Below, in pieces: positions 26,142-34,769 of a stretch of DNA of 64,000 nt (position 1 is the stretch's first letter; each line of letters opens with the position of its first letter). The notes under the pieces are model-generated. The model was not told the DNA's origin. It ran no database searches and saw only the letters and a list, made by a program, of their open reading frames with translations. Origin of the DNA: JAEUIE01 sp047602475. Its GTDB lineage: Bacteria > Planctomycetota > Planctomycetia > Gemmatales > HRBIN36. Both the position numbers and the translations under genes were made by a program. The DNA is taken from assembly GCA_047602475.1 (NCBI GenBank), contig JASGHE010000001.1, forward strand, positions 372,001-436,000, in the 5' to 3' direction.

Positions 26142-28571
26142 ATGAAGCTAATCGCGTCTATGATGGTGTGGACCAGTTGTCTGGTGCTGGTATCCTCCGG
26201 TCAGCCCGTCGCTGATCGTGAGATACCGAAATCGGCTGATCCCCGGCTCGAAGTCGTGCTCTTCGCCCAAGAGCCTCAGATTGTACATCCCGTGGCCATC
26301 GCCTTTGATAAGCAGGGAAGGTTGCTCGTTGTCGAAAGTCACACCCACTTTCGCCCCGCCAACTATGCCGGCCCTGTTCATGATCGCGTCCGGATAATGG
26401 AAGACACTGATGGCGATGGCCGGGCTGACCGCATCACCACTTTCTTTGAAGGTACGGACAAGACGATGGACATCGCTGTCCATCCTGATGGCTCCGTGTA
26501 CCTGGCCACCCGCAACGAGATCCTCCGGCTTCGGGACACCAAGGGTACTGGTGTAGCAGACCAGAAGGAACGCATCGTCTTCCTGGAGACCAAAGGAGAC
26601 TACCCCCACAATGGCCTCTCGGGACTGACGTTCGACGCAGCGGGCAACCTCATGTTCGGACTCGGTGAGAACCTGGGGGAAGGATACAAGCTCATCGGCA
26701 GCGATGGCACCACTCTGAAAGGCGGCGGCGAAGGAGGCAACATCTATTGGTGCAAGTCGGATGGAAAGAATCTCCGTCGCTACGCCACCGGCTTCTGGAA
26801 CCCGTTTGGTATCAATGTCGATTCGCTGGGACGCATCATTGCTGTTGATAACGATCCTGATTCCATGCCGCCCTGCCGGATGGTGCATGTCGTCGATGGG
26901 GGCGATTATGGCTACCAGTTCCGGTATGGCCGCAGTGGTAGGCATCCGTTTCAGGCCTGGAATGGTCAACTGCCCGGAACGCTGCCCATGATATCGGGTA
27001 CTGGTGAGGCTCCGTGCGAAGTGCTCCGCTACGAATCGAACGGACTACCCTCCGAATACTTCGGCCAGTACTTCGTCACAGCCTGGGCTGATCATCGACT
27101 GGAACGGTATGAGTTGAAGCCCAAAGGGGTTTCGTTCACCGCTGAGCAGAAGATACTCATCCAGGGCGGGAAGAACTTCAGACCGACCGGATTGGCGATT
27201 GCTCCAGATGGTTCGCTATTCATTGCGGACTGGGTGCTCCCCGATTACACGCTCCATAATAAGGGGGCCATCTGGCATGTGCGGGCAAAGCAGCCTTTCC
27301 AGTTCAAGCGTGAATCGCTCGAAGAGCTGCGGGCCAGAGACAAGAAAGTGAACCAAGCCTGGCCTTCTGCGAATCTGGCAGCAATCAAGGCGTTGACCAA
27401 AATCGCTGATGTTCCGAAGCTTCTTGCTTTAGCGGTAGACGCCGACCCGTTCATCCAAAATGCAGCCCGTCAGCAACTGGCACACTCTCCCGAGCTTCTT
27501 GAAAGCATTAAGCTGGAGGGGCTAAAACCGGCTGAACGCATCGCTGTTCTTCTCTCGCAAATTGCCAACGGAGATGCCAAATACCAGGAATGGCTGCCAC
27601 GTTATTTGAAAGACGATGACGAAGAAGTTCGCTTCCTGGCTGCCAAGTGGGTGTCCGATCAGGCACTTCGTCGATTTCGACCAGAAATCGAAACAGCCAT
27701 GAATGATCCGAAACTCAGCGTTCGAATGATGATGGCTTACGCCACCGCCCTAGCCCGCATCAAAGGAGAAGCAGTCAGCGATGCCAGCCTGGCTGATCGT
27801 TTTTCGGACAGGCTCAACGAAGCGGGCTTGGATGAAGCCATGAAGCTGCAATTGTTGCGTCTCATACCTCCATCGAATAAGAAGCTCACAATCAAGCTTC
27901 TCCAGAAGCTGCTGCAATCGAACAATGAGCCGCTACGTCAGGGTGTGGTGCTGACACTTTGTCTACATCCTCAGTCGGAAAGAAAGGCAGTGCTCAAGAG
28001 CATCGCAGCTGATGAGAAGAACTCTTCTGATCTGCGAGCCTTAGCCCAGTTGGGTTTGCTCGATCAGCCAACCACCGTGATGGAGACAACGGACTCGAAG
28101 GCACGTCCTCCCGTTGGTCAGCGAACAGAATGGCTGACTCGATTTGGTTCCAACGGCAACATCGAAGCAGGCCGACGCCTCTTCTATCATCCACAAAAGG
28201 CTGGCTGCTTCCGCTGTCATCAGGTCGATGGCCGAGGCAGCGAAATAGGCCCTGACCTTTCAACCATTGGTCGTACCGAGCCACAGCGAATACTCGAATC
28301 GCTGTTACAGCCTAGTGCCACAGTCGCCCCCGCCTACCAGGCTTGGACTCTTGCCATGCATGATGGCCGAGTCCTGAATGGCATCCTCGTCAGGACTTAT
28401 CTGGATGAGTACACCTATCTCGATACTCAGGGCAAGCCGTTCACGGTCAAGACCCATGACATTGCCGAAACGAAAGCCTCGACGACTTCGATCATGCCTG
28501 AAGGCTTGCTGAAACAACTCACCGATCAGGAAGTGCGTGACCTCCTGGCGTTCCTCTTCTCTCGAAAGTGA
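26142..28571 (+). CDS. PVC-type propeller-HEAT-cytochrome c protein
   Basis: About 809 residues, exported (hydrophobic start MKLIASMMVWTSCLVLV). Domain order: a six-bladed propeller of the membrane-bound dehydrogenase type (LFAQEPQIVHPVAIAFDKQG, HNGLSGLTFDAAGNLMFGLG, ATGFWNPFGINVDSLGR), a HEAT region of about 250 residues, then a C-terminal heme-binding domain with CFRCH (about residue 690), GPDLSTIG and EGLLKQLTDQEV, the usual distal-ligand region. Such proteins are typical of Planctomycetes and Verrucomicrobia and are thought to be periplasmic redox enzymes; substrate unknown. The start at 26142 is preferred over 26082 because it fits a signal peptide. It overlaps the next gene. Confidence 0.92.
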   Translation: MKLIASMMVWTSCLVLVSSGQPVADREIPKSADPRLEVVLFAQEPQIVHPVAIAFDKQGRLLVVESHTHFRPANYAGPVHDRVRIMEDTDGDGRADRITTFFEGTDKTMDIAVHPDGSVYLATRNEILRLRDTKGTGVADQKERIVFLETKGDYPHNGLSGLTFDAAGNLMFGLGENLGEGYKLIGSDGTTLKGGGEGGNIYWCKSDGKNLRRYATGFWNPFGINVDSLGRIIAVDNDPDSMPPCRMVHVVDGGDYGYQFRYGRSGRHPFQAWNGQLPGTLPMISGTGEAPCEVLRYESNGLPSEYFGQYFVTAWADHRLERYELKPKGVSFTAEQKILIQGGKNFRPTGLAIAPDGSLFIADWVLPDYTLHNKGAIWHVRAKQPFQFKRESLEELRARDKKVNQAWPSANLAAIKALTKIADVPKLLALAVDADPFIQNAARQQLAHSPELLESIKLEGLKPAERIAVLLSQIANGDAKYQEWLPRYLKDDDEEVRFLAAKWVSDQALRRFRPEIETAMNDPKLSVRMMMAYATALARIKGEAVSDASLADRFSDRLNEAGLDEAMKLQLLRLIPPSNKKLTIKLLQKLLQSNNEPLRQGVVLTLCLHPQSERKAVLKSIAADEKNSSDLRALAQLGLLDQPTTVMETTDSKARPPVGQRTEWLTRFGSNGNIEAGRRLFYHPQKAGCFRCHQVDGRGSEIGPDLSTIGRTEPQRILESLLQPSATVAPAYQAWTLAMHDGRVLNGILVRTYLDEYTYLDTQGKPFTVKTHDIAETKASTTSIMPEGLLKQLTDQEVRDLLAFLFSRK

Positions 28572-28579
28572 ACCAGCTC

Positions 28580-29863
28580 ATGACACAGCTTCATCGTCGT
28601 GCTTTCCTCAGCAAGACTGTTTTCACTTGCGCCGGCAGCTATACCCTGCTCTCTACCAGTCTGGCCAAGACTGTCGGCCCCAATGATCGCATCAACCTCG
28701 GCTTCATTGGTGTCGGCATCATGGGCCGGGGTCACCTTGGTGGCTTCCTGGGCCAGAATGATGTCCAGGTCGTCGCTGTGTGCGATGTTGTCAAGGAACG
28801 CCGGGACAGTGCGGTGAACATGACGAACAGCCGCTACGCCAAGGCAAAGGACAGGGAATCATACAAGGGCTGTGCAGAGTACGCCGACTTCCGTGAACTG
28901 CTCAAACGCAAGGACATTGACGCGGTCGTCATCGCCACACCCGATCATTGGCATACGCTGCCTTGCGTCCTGGCTACCCGGGCAGGCAAGGACATCTATT
29001 GCGAGAAACCGTTGACCCGTACCATCGGTGAGGGACGACGTATTGTTGATGAAGTAGCTAAAGCCAAGATCATCTTTCAAACGGGCAGTCAGCAGCGCAG
29101 CGAGTTTGGTCATCGCTTCCGCAAGGCAGTGGTGATGATCCGCCAGGGGCTCATCGGTGATATCAAGACAATCCGCATCGGTGTCGGTGCTCCGGCGATA
29201 CCATGCGATCTACCCGGCCAGCCGATCCCTGATGGCACAGACTGGAAGATGTGGGTCGGGCCGGCGGCGATGCGCGAGTACAACGAAATCCTTTGCCCCA
29301 AGGGAGTGCATAACCATTTCCCCCTCTGGCGTAACTATCGGGAATACGCCGGCGGTGGACTAGCTGACATGGGCGCTCATCACTTTGACATCGCTCAATG
29401 GGCGCTCGGTATGGATAACTCTGGTCCGGTGTTGATCGAACCGCCAGCCGGCAAGGAGGCAACCGGTTTGCGATACACCTACGCCAACGGGACACAGATG
29501 ATCCACGGTGGACCCAGTGGCTGTACTTTTGAGGGTACCAAGGGAACCATCTACGTTGACCGTGATAAGTTCGAGATCACCCCCAACGAGCTGACCAAGA
29601 TCGAACTCAAGGATGATCGTGAGACTGTCTACTACTCAACGAATCATCACCGCAACTGGATTGAGTGCATCAAGAGCCGCAAGCAGACCATCTGCCCGGC
29701 TGAAGTGGGGCATCGTTCCGCATCGATTTGTCATTTGGGTAACCTAGGCTATCAGCTCAGAACGACTCTCAAATGGAATCCCAAGGCAGAAAGTTTCGAG
29801 AGGAACGATGAGGCAAATAAGCTAGTTAACCCACCTTATCGTGAGGAATGGCGGGTAGCATAG
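28580..29863 (+). CDS. Tat-exported Gfo/Idh/MocA oxidoreductase
   Basis: About 427 residues. A Tat-like signal (HRRAFLSKTVFTCAG) precedes a Rossmann NAD(P)-binding domain (NLGFIGVGIMGRGHLGG), then EKPLTRTIGEGRRIV with the catalytic-Lys region and QTGSQQRS; the C-terminal Gfo/Idh domain carries GGGLADMGAHHFDIAQWALG. Likely a periplasmic sugar or polyol dehydrogenase of the planctomycete glycosidase-linked type. It begins 9 bases after the stop of the propeller-heme gene, so the two probably act in one exported carbohydrate pathway. ATG 28580 is used; a GTG at 28568 is the alternative. Confidence 0.92.
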   Translation: MTQLHRRAFLSKTVFTCAGSYTLLSTSLAKTVGPNDRINLGFIGVGIMGRGHLGGFLGQNDVQVVAVCDVVKERRDSAVNMTNSRYAKAKDRESYKGCAEYADFRELLKRKDIDAVVIATPDHWHTLPCVLATRAGKDIYCEKPLTRTIGEGRRIVDEVAKAKIIFQTGSQQRSEFGHRFRKAVVMIRQGLIGDIKTIRIGVGAPAIPCDLPGQPIPDGTDWKMWVGPAAMREYNEILCPKGVHNHFPLWRNYREYAGGGLADMGAHHFDIAQWALGMDNSGPVLIEPPAGKEATGLRYTYANGTQMIHGGPSGCTFEGTKGTIYVDRDKFEITPNELTKIELKDDRETVYYSTNHHRNWIECIKSRKQTICPAEVGHRSASICHLGNLGYQLRTTLKWNPKAESFERNDEANKLVNPPYREEWRVA

Positions 29864-29961
29864 CGACCGAAAATTGCCCTAGCCGAAATCTCGCATATTT
29901 GCCATAGTCACAAACCTACGTCGGCAGGGACGCCCACGTATTCCTCTGATGGTCTGTACCG

Positions 29962-31039
29962 ATGACGTCAACGACTGAGCCAGTCATCAGAACGCCCTGG
30001 TCAAAATGGCTGGTGGGCCTGTCGAGGCTTGGCCTGTGCCTTGTTGCCTACTTCCTGATCCTCGAGATTGTTCGGGTTACGACCGGGCCGAACTGGCATG
30101 TCGTCGTCCCCAACGAATTCTACCGTTCTGCCCAGCTCTCCGAATCTGAACTGCAAACAGCGATTGATCGGTATGGCATCAAAACGATCATCAACTTGCG
30201 CAACAAGTGTCCTTGGGAAGCCTGGTATCGAGATGAAGCCTGTGTATCAGAGCAGCGTCATGTCAAGCTCATTGATTTGTACTTCTCTGCTTACCTTCCG
30301 CCCGCACCTCAGGAATTAAGGAAGCTCTGGGAAGCCATCGAAAGCGTCTCCCCGGCCCATTCTCATTCATTGCCGACGCGGTGCAGATCGCACCGGGCTG
30401 GCCAGTTCACTGGCTATGGCTTACTACGACGACAAACAGCCTCTGGACGTATCGCTGCAACAACTCTCTGTTCGTGCCGGTCATCTGGGGTTGGGGCGTG
30501 TCGAGGTCATGGGCGAAGTTCTGGACATGTACAAGCAGTGGCTGACTGACAAGCAGCTCGCCCATGAACGATCGCATCTGAAGAAATGGATATTCGAGGA
30601 ATACCGCCCTGGTCCTCTGTGGGCCAAGATCGACAAGGTATCGATTCCTCAAGAACTCAATTCCGGCCAACCGTCGGTCGTTCGGCTTCGCTTGCAGAAT
30701 GATAGCCATGAGACGTGGAAGTTTCAGCGTGGCTCGCTGAGCGGTGTCCATGTTCGTGGCTGGATCGAACCGGAGGGTAATCGTCCGCCGCCCTGGGCTG
30801 ATCAGAACATTGATCCGCCCAACCGCGTTCGCTTGGCCGGCGGAATGATGAACGTCGATGTGCCGCCGAACGGAACCATCGAGATCGATGTGCCCGTGCC
30901 CGCCATCAAGAAGGCCGGCCGCTATGAACTCTTCCTGGATATCTGGGACGAACGGCTGCGGAGTTTCGGCGAATCGGTAGGCTCGAAGCCTTTCAAGAAG
31001 ATCGTGGAGATTCAACGTGCCCCGATTGCCCAGCGTTAG
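29962..31039 (+). CDS. Anchored dual-specificity-type phosphatase, frameshifted
   Basis: The N-terminus has one membrane helix (LGLCLVAYFLILEIVRV). A tyrosine/dual-specificity phosphatase domain follows (FYRSAQLSESELQTAIDRYG, IKTIINLRN, with a general-acid-like region). The P-loop HCRRGADRTG becomes readable only after removing one C from the run at 30350-30353 (SRPILIHCRRG). The second frame, from 30416, continues the domain and ends in a beta-sandwich of about 110 residues (SVVRLRLQNDSHETWK, GTIEIDVPVPAIKKAGRYEL). The topology suggests an extracytoplasmic enzyme, perhaps acting on a phospholipid or polyprenyl phosphate. Its stop overlaps the flippase-like gene by 23 bases. Confidence 0.8.
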
Positions 31040-32042
31040 CGCTGAACAGTCACGACTGCTGAAGTTCGTGGTGCGAGCGGGGCTTAGTGCCTTGATCGTC
31101 GGAGTGCTGGCGTACAAGATCAACTGGGCATCACTGGGGCGAGTCTTCGAGCAGATGCATGTGGGATTGAGCGTCATTGCCTTTGTGCTGCTCAATGTTG
31201 GCCAGTCGTTCAGTAGTTGGCGTTGGAAAACGATCGCTGAACCGCTCGGCTTCCGAGAGAGCTACAGCCGCTACCGAACCCTCTATTACATCGGCAACTT
31301 CTTCAACTTGTTTCTCCCTACCTCGGTTGGTGGCGATGCAGTGCGGGGATGGATGCTGGCGCGAACGAAAACTCAACGCTGGCCAGCTTTCGGTAGTGTC
31401 ATCGCTGACCGAGTAGCGGGTGTCACCGCTATGCTGATGATGGCCTGTGTTGCCACCCTGGCCCCGATGGGTGAATCGCCCTGGTGGGTGCCCGTATTGC
31501 CGTGGGGTATCCTGGGGTGTCTCTTTCTGACAATGGCTCTGCTGCCCAGGCTGGCAGGTTACTCCCAGAAGATACAAGCCCTTGTGGACGCACTCGGCTG
31601 GTCGAAAGGCCGTTGGGGAACCTGGTGGACTGCTATTGGTCTGTCGTTCATCGTGCAGGGGTTGGCTACGCTGCAAGTCATTCTGCTTGGCTTCGCCCTG
31701 GACCTGACCGTGCCCTGGTACTCATACCTCGTCGTGGTTCCCTTGGTAACTCTGCTGACGATGGTGCTGCCAAGCCTTAACGGCATCGGCGTTCGTGAGG
31801 GCGGCATGGTCTTACTACTGGCTCCGTTTGGCGTCACTACGGAACAGGCCCTCGCTTTGAGCCTGGGGTGGTTCGCCCTCAGCGTCGGCGTCGGCCTGAT
31901 AGGCGGCGGGTTTTACTTGTTCTCTGACCGGTCGAAAGAACCGGCTGATACTGATCTCTCTGTCGAAGGGAAGGATTCCCATGAATCTGTCAATCGTCGT
32001 ACCGATGATGAACGAGAAGGACAACGTCAAGCCGCTGCATGA
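31017..32042 (+). CDS. LPG-synthase-TM/UPF0104 membrane protein
   Basis: 341 residues, about eight helices, of the lysylphosphatidylglycerol synthase transmembrane (YbhN/AglD-like) family. Marks: WRWKTIAEPLGF, FNLFLPTSVGGDAVRGWMLAR, VIADRVAGV, and the late PSLNGIGVREGGMVLLLAPFGV. The family includes flippases and lipid-transfer proteins; a lipid-linked-sugar flippase is plausible given the neighbours. The GTG start at 31017 overlaps the phosphatase end, and its tail overlaps the glycosyltransferase start by 62 bases, so the three genes look translationally coupled. The last 35 residues are hydrophilic and are encoded in the overlap. Confidence 0.9.
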   Translation: MPRLPSVSAEQSRLLKFVVRAGLSALIVGVLAYKINWASLGRVFEQMHVGLSVIAFVLLNVGQSFSSWRWKTIAEPLGFRESYSRYRTLYYIGNFFNLFLPTSVGGDAVRGWMLARTKTQRWPAFGSVIADRVAGVTAMLMMACVATLAPMGESPWWVPVLPWGILGCLFLTMALLPRLAGYSQKIQALVDALGWSKGRWGTWWTAIGLSFIVQGLATLQVILLGFALDLTVPWYSYLVVVPLVTLLTMVLPSLNGIGVREGGMVLLLAPFGVTTEQALALSLGWFALSVGVGLIGGGFYLFSDRSKEPADTDLSVEGKDSHESVNRRTDDEREGQRQAAA

Positions 32043-32969
32043 AGCGATAACCGCGGCTTTGGACTCGACCGAACATGATTACGAAGTCATCCTCGTGGAT
32101 GACGGCAGCAGAGATGGCACGTTTGATGTCATCGCTGAGGTCGCTGCCAAGGACCCACGGTTCAAGGCGATTCAACTGCGTCGCAACTTTGGCCAGACCC
32201 CTGCCCTGCGTGCCGGCATCGATGCGGCTCAGGGCGACATCATCATCACAATGGATGGTGATTTGCAGAACGATCCATCTGACATTCCCATGATGCTGGA
32301 CAAGCTCAAGGAAGGGTACGATGTTGTCCTCGGCGAACGTGTCAATCGTCAGGATAAACTCGTCGTCCGCAAGATTCCCAGTTGGGCCGCCAATTCCCTC
32401 ATTCGCAAAGTCACCGGCACAAAAGTGCGTGACCTTGGCTGCACTCTCCGAGTGATGCGCCGGGAAGCTGCCCTGAACTGCCCCTCTACGGCGAGATGCA
32501 CCGTTTCATGAGCGTGCTGGCCGAGATCAGCGGGCAGCGTATTTACCAGATGCCGGTCAAGCATCATGCCCGCCAGTTCGGCGTGACCAAGTACAACCTC
32601 AGCCGTACGGTACGGGTGGTTCTCGATCTCATCACGGTACGGTTCCTACAGAGCTACCTTTCCCGACCAATGCACATCTTCGGTCTCGCCGGCTTGGGTT
32701 GCTTTGGGCTGTCGTTCGCATTCCTGATGACCTGCATCGTTCAGCGATTAGCCTGGGCTGAACGGATGAATCGCAATCCGTTGCTGCTGCTCAGCGTCAT
32801 GCTCACGGTCGTCGGCGTACAGTTCATCTCGCTCGGCCTGATTGGCGAGGTGATGTCGAGAACCTACTTCGAGAGCCAGGGCAAGTCGCCGTACACGATT
32901 CGCAAGACGATCAATCTGGATAACGATGTGGTGGAAGCGACGCTGGAGATGGGGAAGAAGGTGGCGTGA
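31981..32969 (+). CDS. Polyprenyl-phosphate glycosyltransferase (GT2), frameshifted
   Basis: A family-2 glycosyltransferase of the DPM1/GtrB type, which builds polyprenyl-phosphate sugars on the cytoplasmic face. Seen: LSIVVPMMNEKDNVKPL, ILVDDGSRDGT, MDGDLQNDPSDIP (the DxD-like site), then two C-terminal helices (FGLAGLGCFGLSFAFLM and LSVMLTVVGVQFISLGLIG). The first frame breaks after MRREAAL; adding one G near 32475 gives REAALELPLYGEMHRFM, continuous with the frame starting at 32496. Full corrected length is about 329 residues, standard. It ends a three-gene operon; a repeat and hairpin follow. Confidence 0.85.
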
Positions 32970-32970
32970 G

Positions 32971-33093
32971 TAGCTGTCAGCTTTCAGCCGTCAGCTATCA
33001 GCTACAAACGATCAGTCTTGCCAATCAACAGGACAGATAGTCGTTATCCAAGAACAAATATATGGCCTGGAAGCTGCTGATAGCTGACAGCTA
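32971..33093. repeat. AGCTGTCAGC inverted repeat pair
   Basis: tagctgtcagctttcagc at 32971-32988 is complementary, with one mismatch, to gctgatagctgacagcta near 33076-33093. Each arm contains direct copies of agctgtcagct/cagctatcag. It occupies the space after the glycosyltransferase stop. Confidence 0.7.
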
Positions 33094-33101
33094 TTAGAAC
33101 A

Positions 33102-33127
33102 GCCCCCGGATGCAAGCATCCGGGGGC
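33102..33127. terminator. Perfect 12-bp hairpin
   Basis: gcccccggatgc and gcatccgggggc pair perfectly around a 2-base aa. There is no T-run, so it may be a terminator of weak type or a repeat. It sits between the operon end and a minus-strand small gene. Confidence 0.6.
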
Positions 33128-33188
33128 CGGTCTATTTGACGAACATGGCACTTTGGTAGATGCCACAACTCGTCCAGGAGATATGACG

Positions 33189-33650
33189 TTACAATCGCTC
33201 ACGAACCACGCTGTAGCCTACCCGAGAGCTATACTTCGGGAAGACCGGACGTGCTTTCGTGGGCAGCAGGAAACTGTGCGAACAGCGCGGGCACTTGGCT
33301 TCCTTGCCCGCTTTCGATTCTGAATAGCGTAATTTCTGCTCGCATTGAGGGCAGCGAGTGGCGGGCCTTTCGGCACCAGTCAACTCGCTTTCCCCTGGCA
33401 TCGTCAGGCCGATTTTGCCGGCCAGCTTGCCCGTTGCTTCCCACATCGTACGCCACACCTTCGGACTACTCATACCGATCTCCACAAACACAATATGCTC
33501 ATGAGGCGGCGGATCTCCATGGTGATCCACCGTTGAGCGGGCCACGTCTATACCCGATCCTGCCGGTTTGTCCAAGGGCAAGCACTTCATTTCGGATAGT
33601 TTGCGTAGTCTGGGAAAGTAATCGTGCTCAAAAAGGACATTCCCAGGCAA
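33189..33650 (-). CDS. Small zinc-ribbon protein, uncertain N-terminus
   Basis: 153 residues in the open frame. The C-terminal third is a clear zinc ribbon: CPQCEQKL and CPRCSHSFLLP separated by about 20 residues including ESKAGKEAK, a motif common at protein ends in this lineage. The N-terminal 100 residues are not recognised, and the start at TTG 33650 is doubtful; ATG at residue 21 is possible. The gene runs divergently from thiSG. It could be a pseudogene remnant. Confidence 0.45.
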   Translation of the reverse strand: MPGNVLFEHDYFPRLRKLSEMKCLPLDKPAGSGIDVARSTVDHHGDPPPHEHIVFVEIGMSSPKVWRTMWEATGKLAGKIGLTMPGESELTGAERPATRCPQCEQKLRYSESKAGKEAKCPRCSHSFLLPTKARPVFPKYSSRVGYSVVRERL

Positions 33651-33727
33651 ACTGCTGGCCGTGAAGATAGTGTGTCTGCCTGCACAACCATAGAATGAGG
33701 GGACTACGCAACTGCTGGATTCACTTC

Positions 33728-34741
33728 ATGCCGAACATCATTCTTAATGGCAAGCCCTACCAAGCCCCCGACGGGACTGTGCAGGACTTACTCATCAACT
33801 TGAAGCACGACTCAAAGCGATTGGCTATCGAAATCAACCACGACCTGGTGCCTCGCACTCAACATGCCGAGCGTAGCCTTCGGGAAGGGGATCAGGTGGA
33901 GATCGTTACCCTCGTCGGTGGTGGTAGTGAAACATCGCTTGATGAACCGCTCCAAGTGGCGGGCTTCACCTTCACCAGCAGACTGATCACCGGTTCGGGG
34001 AAGTACAGCAGCCATGATGTGATGCGTGATTGCCTGGAAGCGAGTGGCTGCAATGCCCTCACGGTGGCAGTCCGCCGGGAACGACTCTTCGATAAGGAAG
34101 GCCGCAGCCTGCTCGACTTCATCGACATGGATCGCTACACGATTCTGCCTAACACTGCTGGCTGCTTCAACGCCCCCGATGCGGTTCGCCATGCTCGTTT
34201 GGGACGTGAAATACTCGAAGGCTACAACAACCCCGGCTCCCGCTGGGTGAAACTGGAATGCCTGGCTGATACGAAGACACTCCTGCCCGATCCCGTGGCT
34301 ACCCTCGAAGCTACTATTGAACTCGTCAAGGATGGATTCCAGGTGATGGTCTACACCAGCGACGATCCGATCATCGCCCGCCGATTGAAGGAAGCCGGTG
34401 CAGCCTGTGTGATGCCGGCCGGTTCGCCAATCGGTAGCGGCCAGGGGGTGCTCAATCCCAACAACATTCGCATCCTCCTCGAATACCTGAAGGACCATGA
34501 TCCCAACTACCCCGTGATTATCGATGCCGGAGTAGGCACTGCCAGCGACGTCGCTGCAGCCATGGAGCTGGGTTGTGATGGGGTACTGCTCAACTCCGCC
34601 ATTGCTCACGCCAAGGAACCAGTGAAGATGGCGTGGGCGATGCGGTATGCGTGTATCGCAGGGCGGCTGGCTTATCTATCAGGCAGGATGCCCAGGAAGC
34701 GGTATGCAACGGCTTCGAGCCCGATGGATGAGCTGATCTAA
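33728..34741 (+). CDS. thiG: ThiS-ThiG fusion, thiazole synthase
   Basis: About 337 residues. Residues 1-66 are a ThiS sulfur carrier with the terminal Gly-Gly motif (LVGGG, 64-66) but fused onward rather than free. Residues about 72-337 are ThiG: GKYSSHDVMRDCLEASGCNALTV, ILPNTAGCFNAPDAV, the imine-forming Lys175 in WVKLECL, MPAGSPIGSGQGV and IIDAGVGTASD. ThiG makes the thiazole phosphate of thiamine from 1-deoxyxylulose phosphate, a glycine-type imine and ThiS thiocarboxylate. The fused ThiS would need cleavage or an alternative sulfur source. ATG 33728 is chosen because it begins the ThiS strand MPNIILNG. Confidence 0.92.
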   Translation: MPNIILNGKPYQAPDGTVQDLLINLKHDSKRLAIEINHDLVPRTQHAERSLREGDQVEIVTLVGGGSETSLDEPLQVAGFTFTSRLITGSGKYSSHDVMRDCLEASGCNALTVAVRRERLFDKEGRSLLDFIDMDRYTILPNTAGCFNAPDAVRHARLGREILEGYNNPGSRWVKLECLADTKTLLPDPVATLEATIELVKDGFQVMVYTSDDPIIARRLKEAGAACVMPAGSPIGSGQGVLNPNNIRILLEYLKDHDPNYPVIIDAGVGTASDVAAAMELGCDGVLLNSAIAHAKEPVKMAWAMRYACIAGRLAYLSGRMPRKRYATASSPMDELI

Positions 34742-34769
34742 CTCTTTGTTTCTGTGTATGGAGAGCTAC

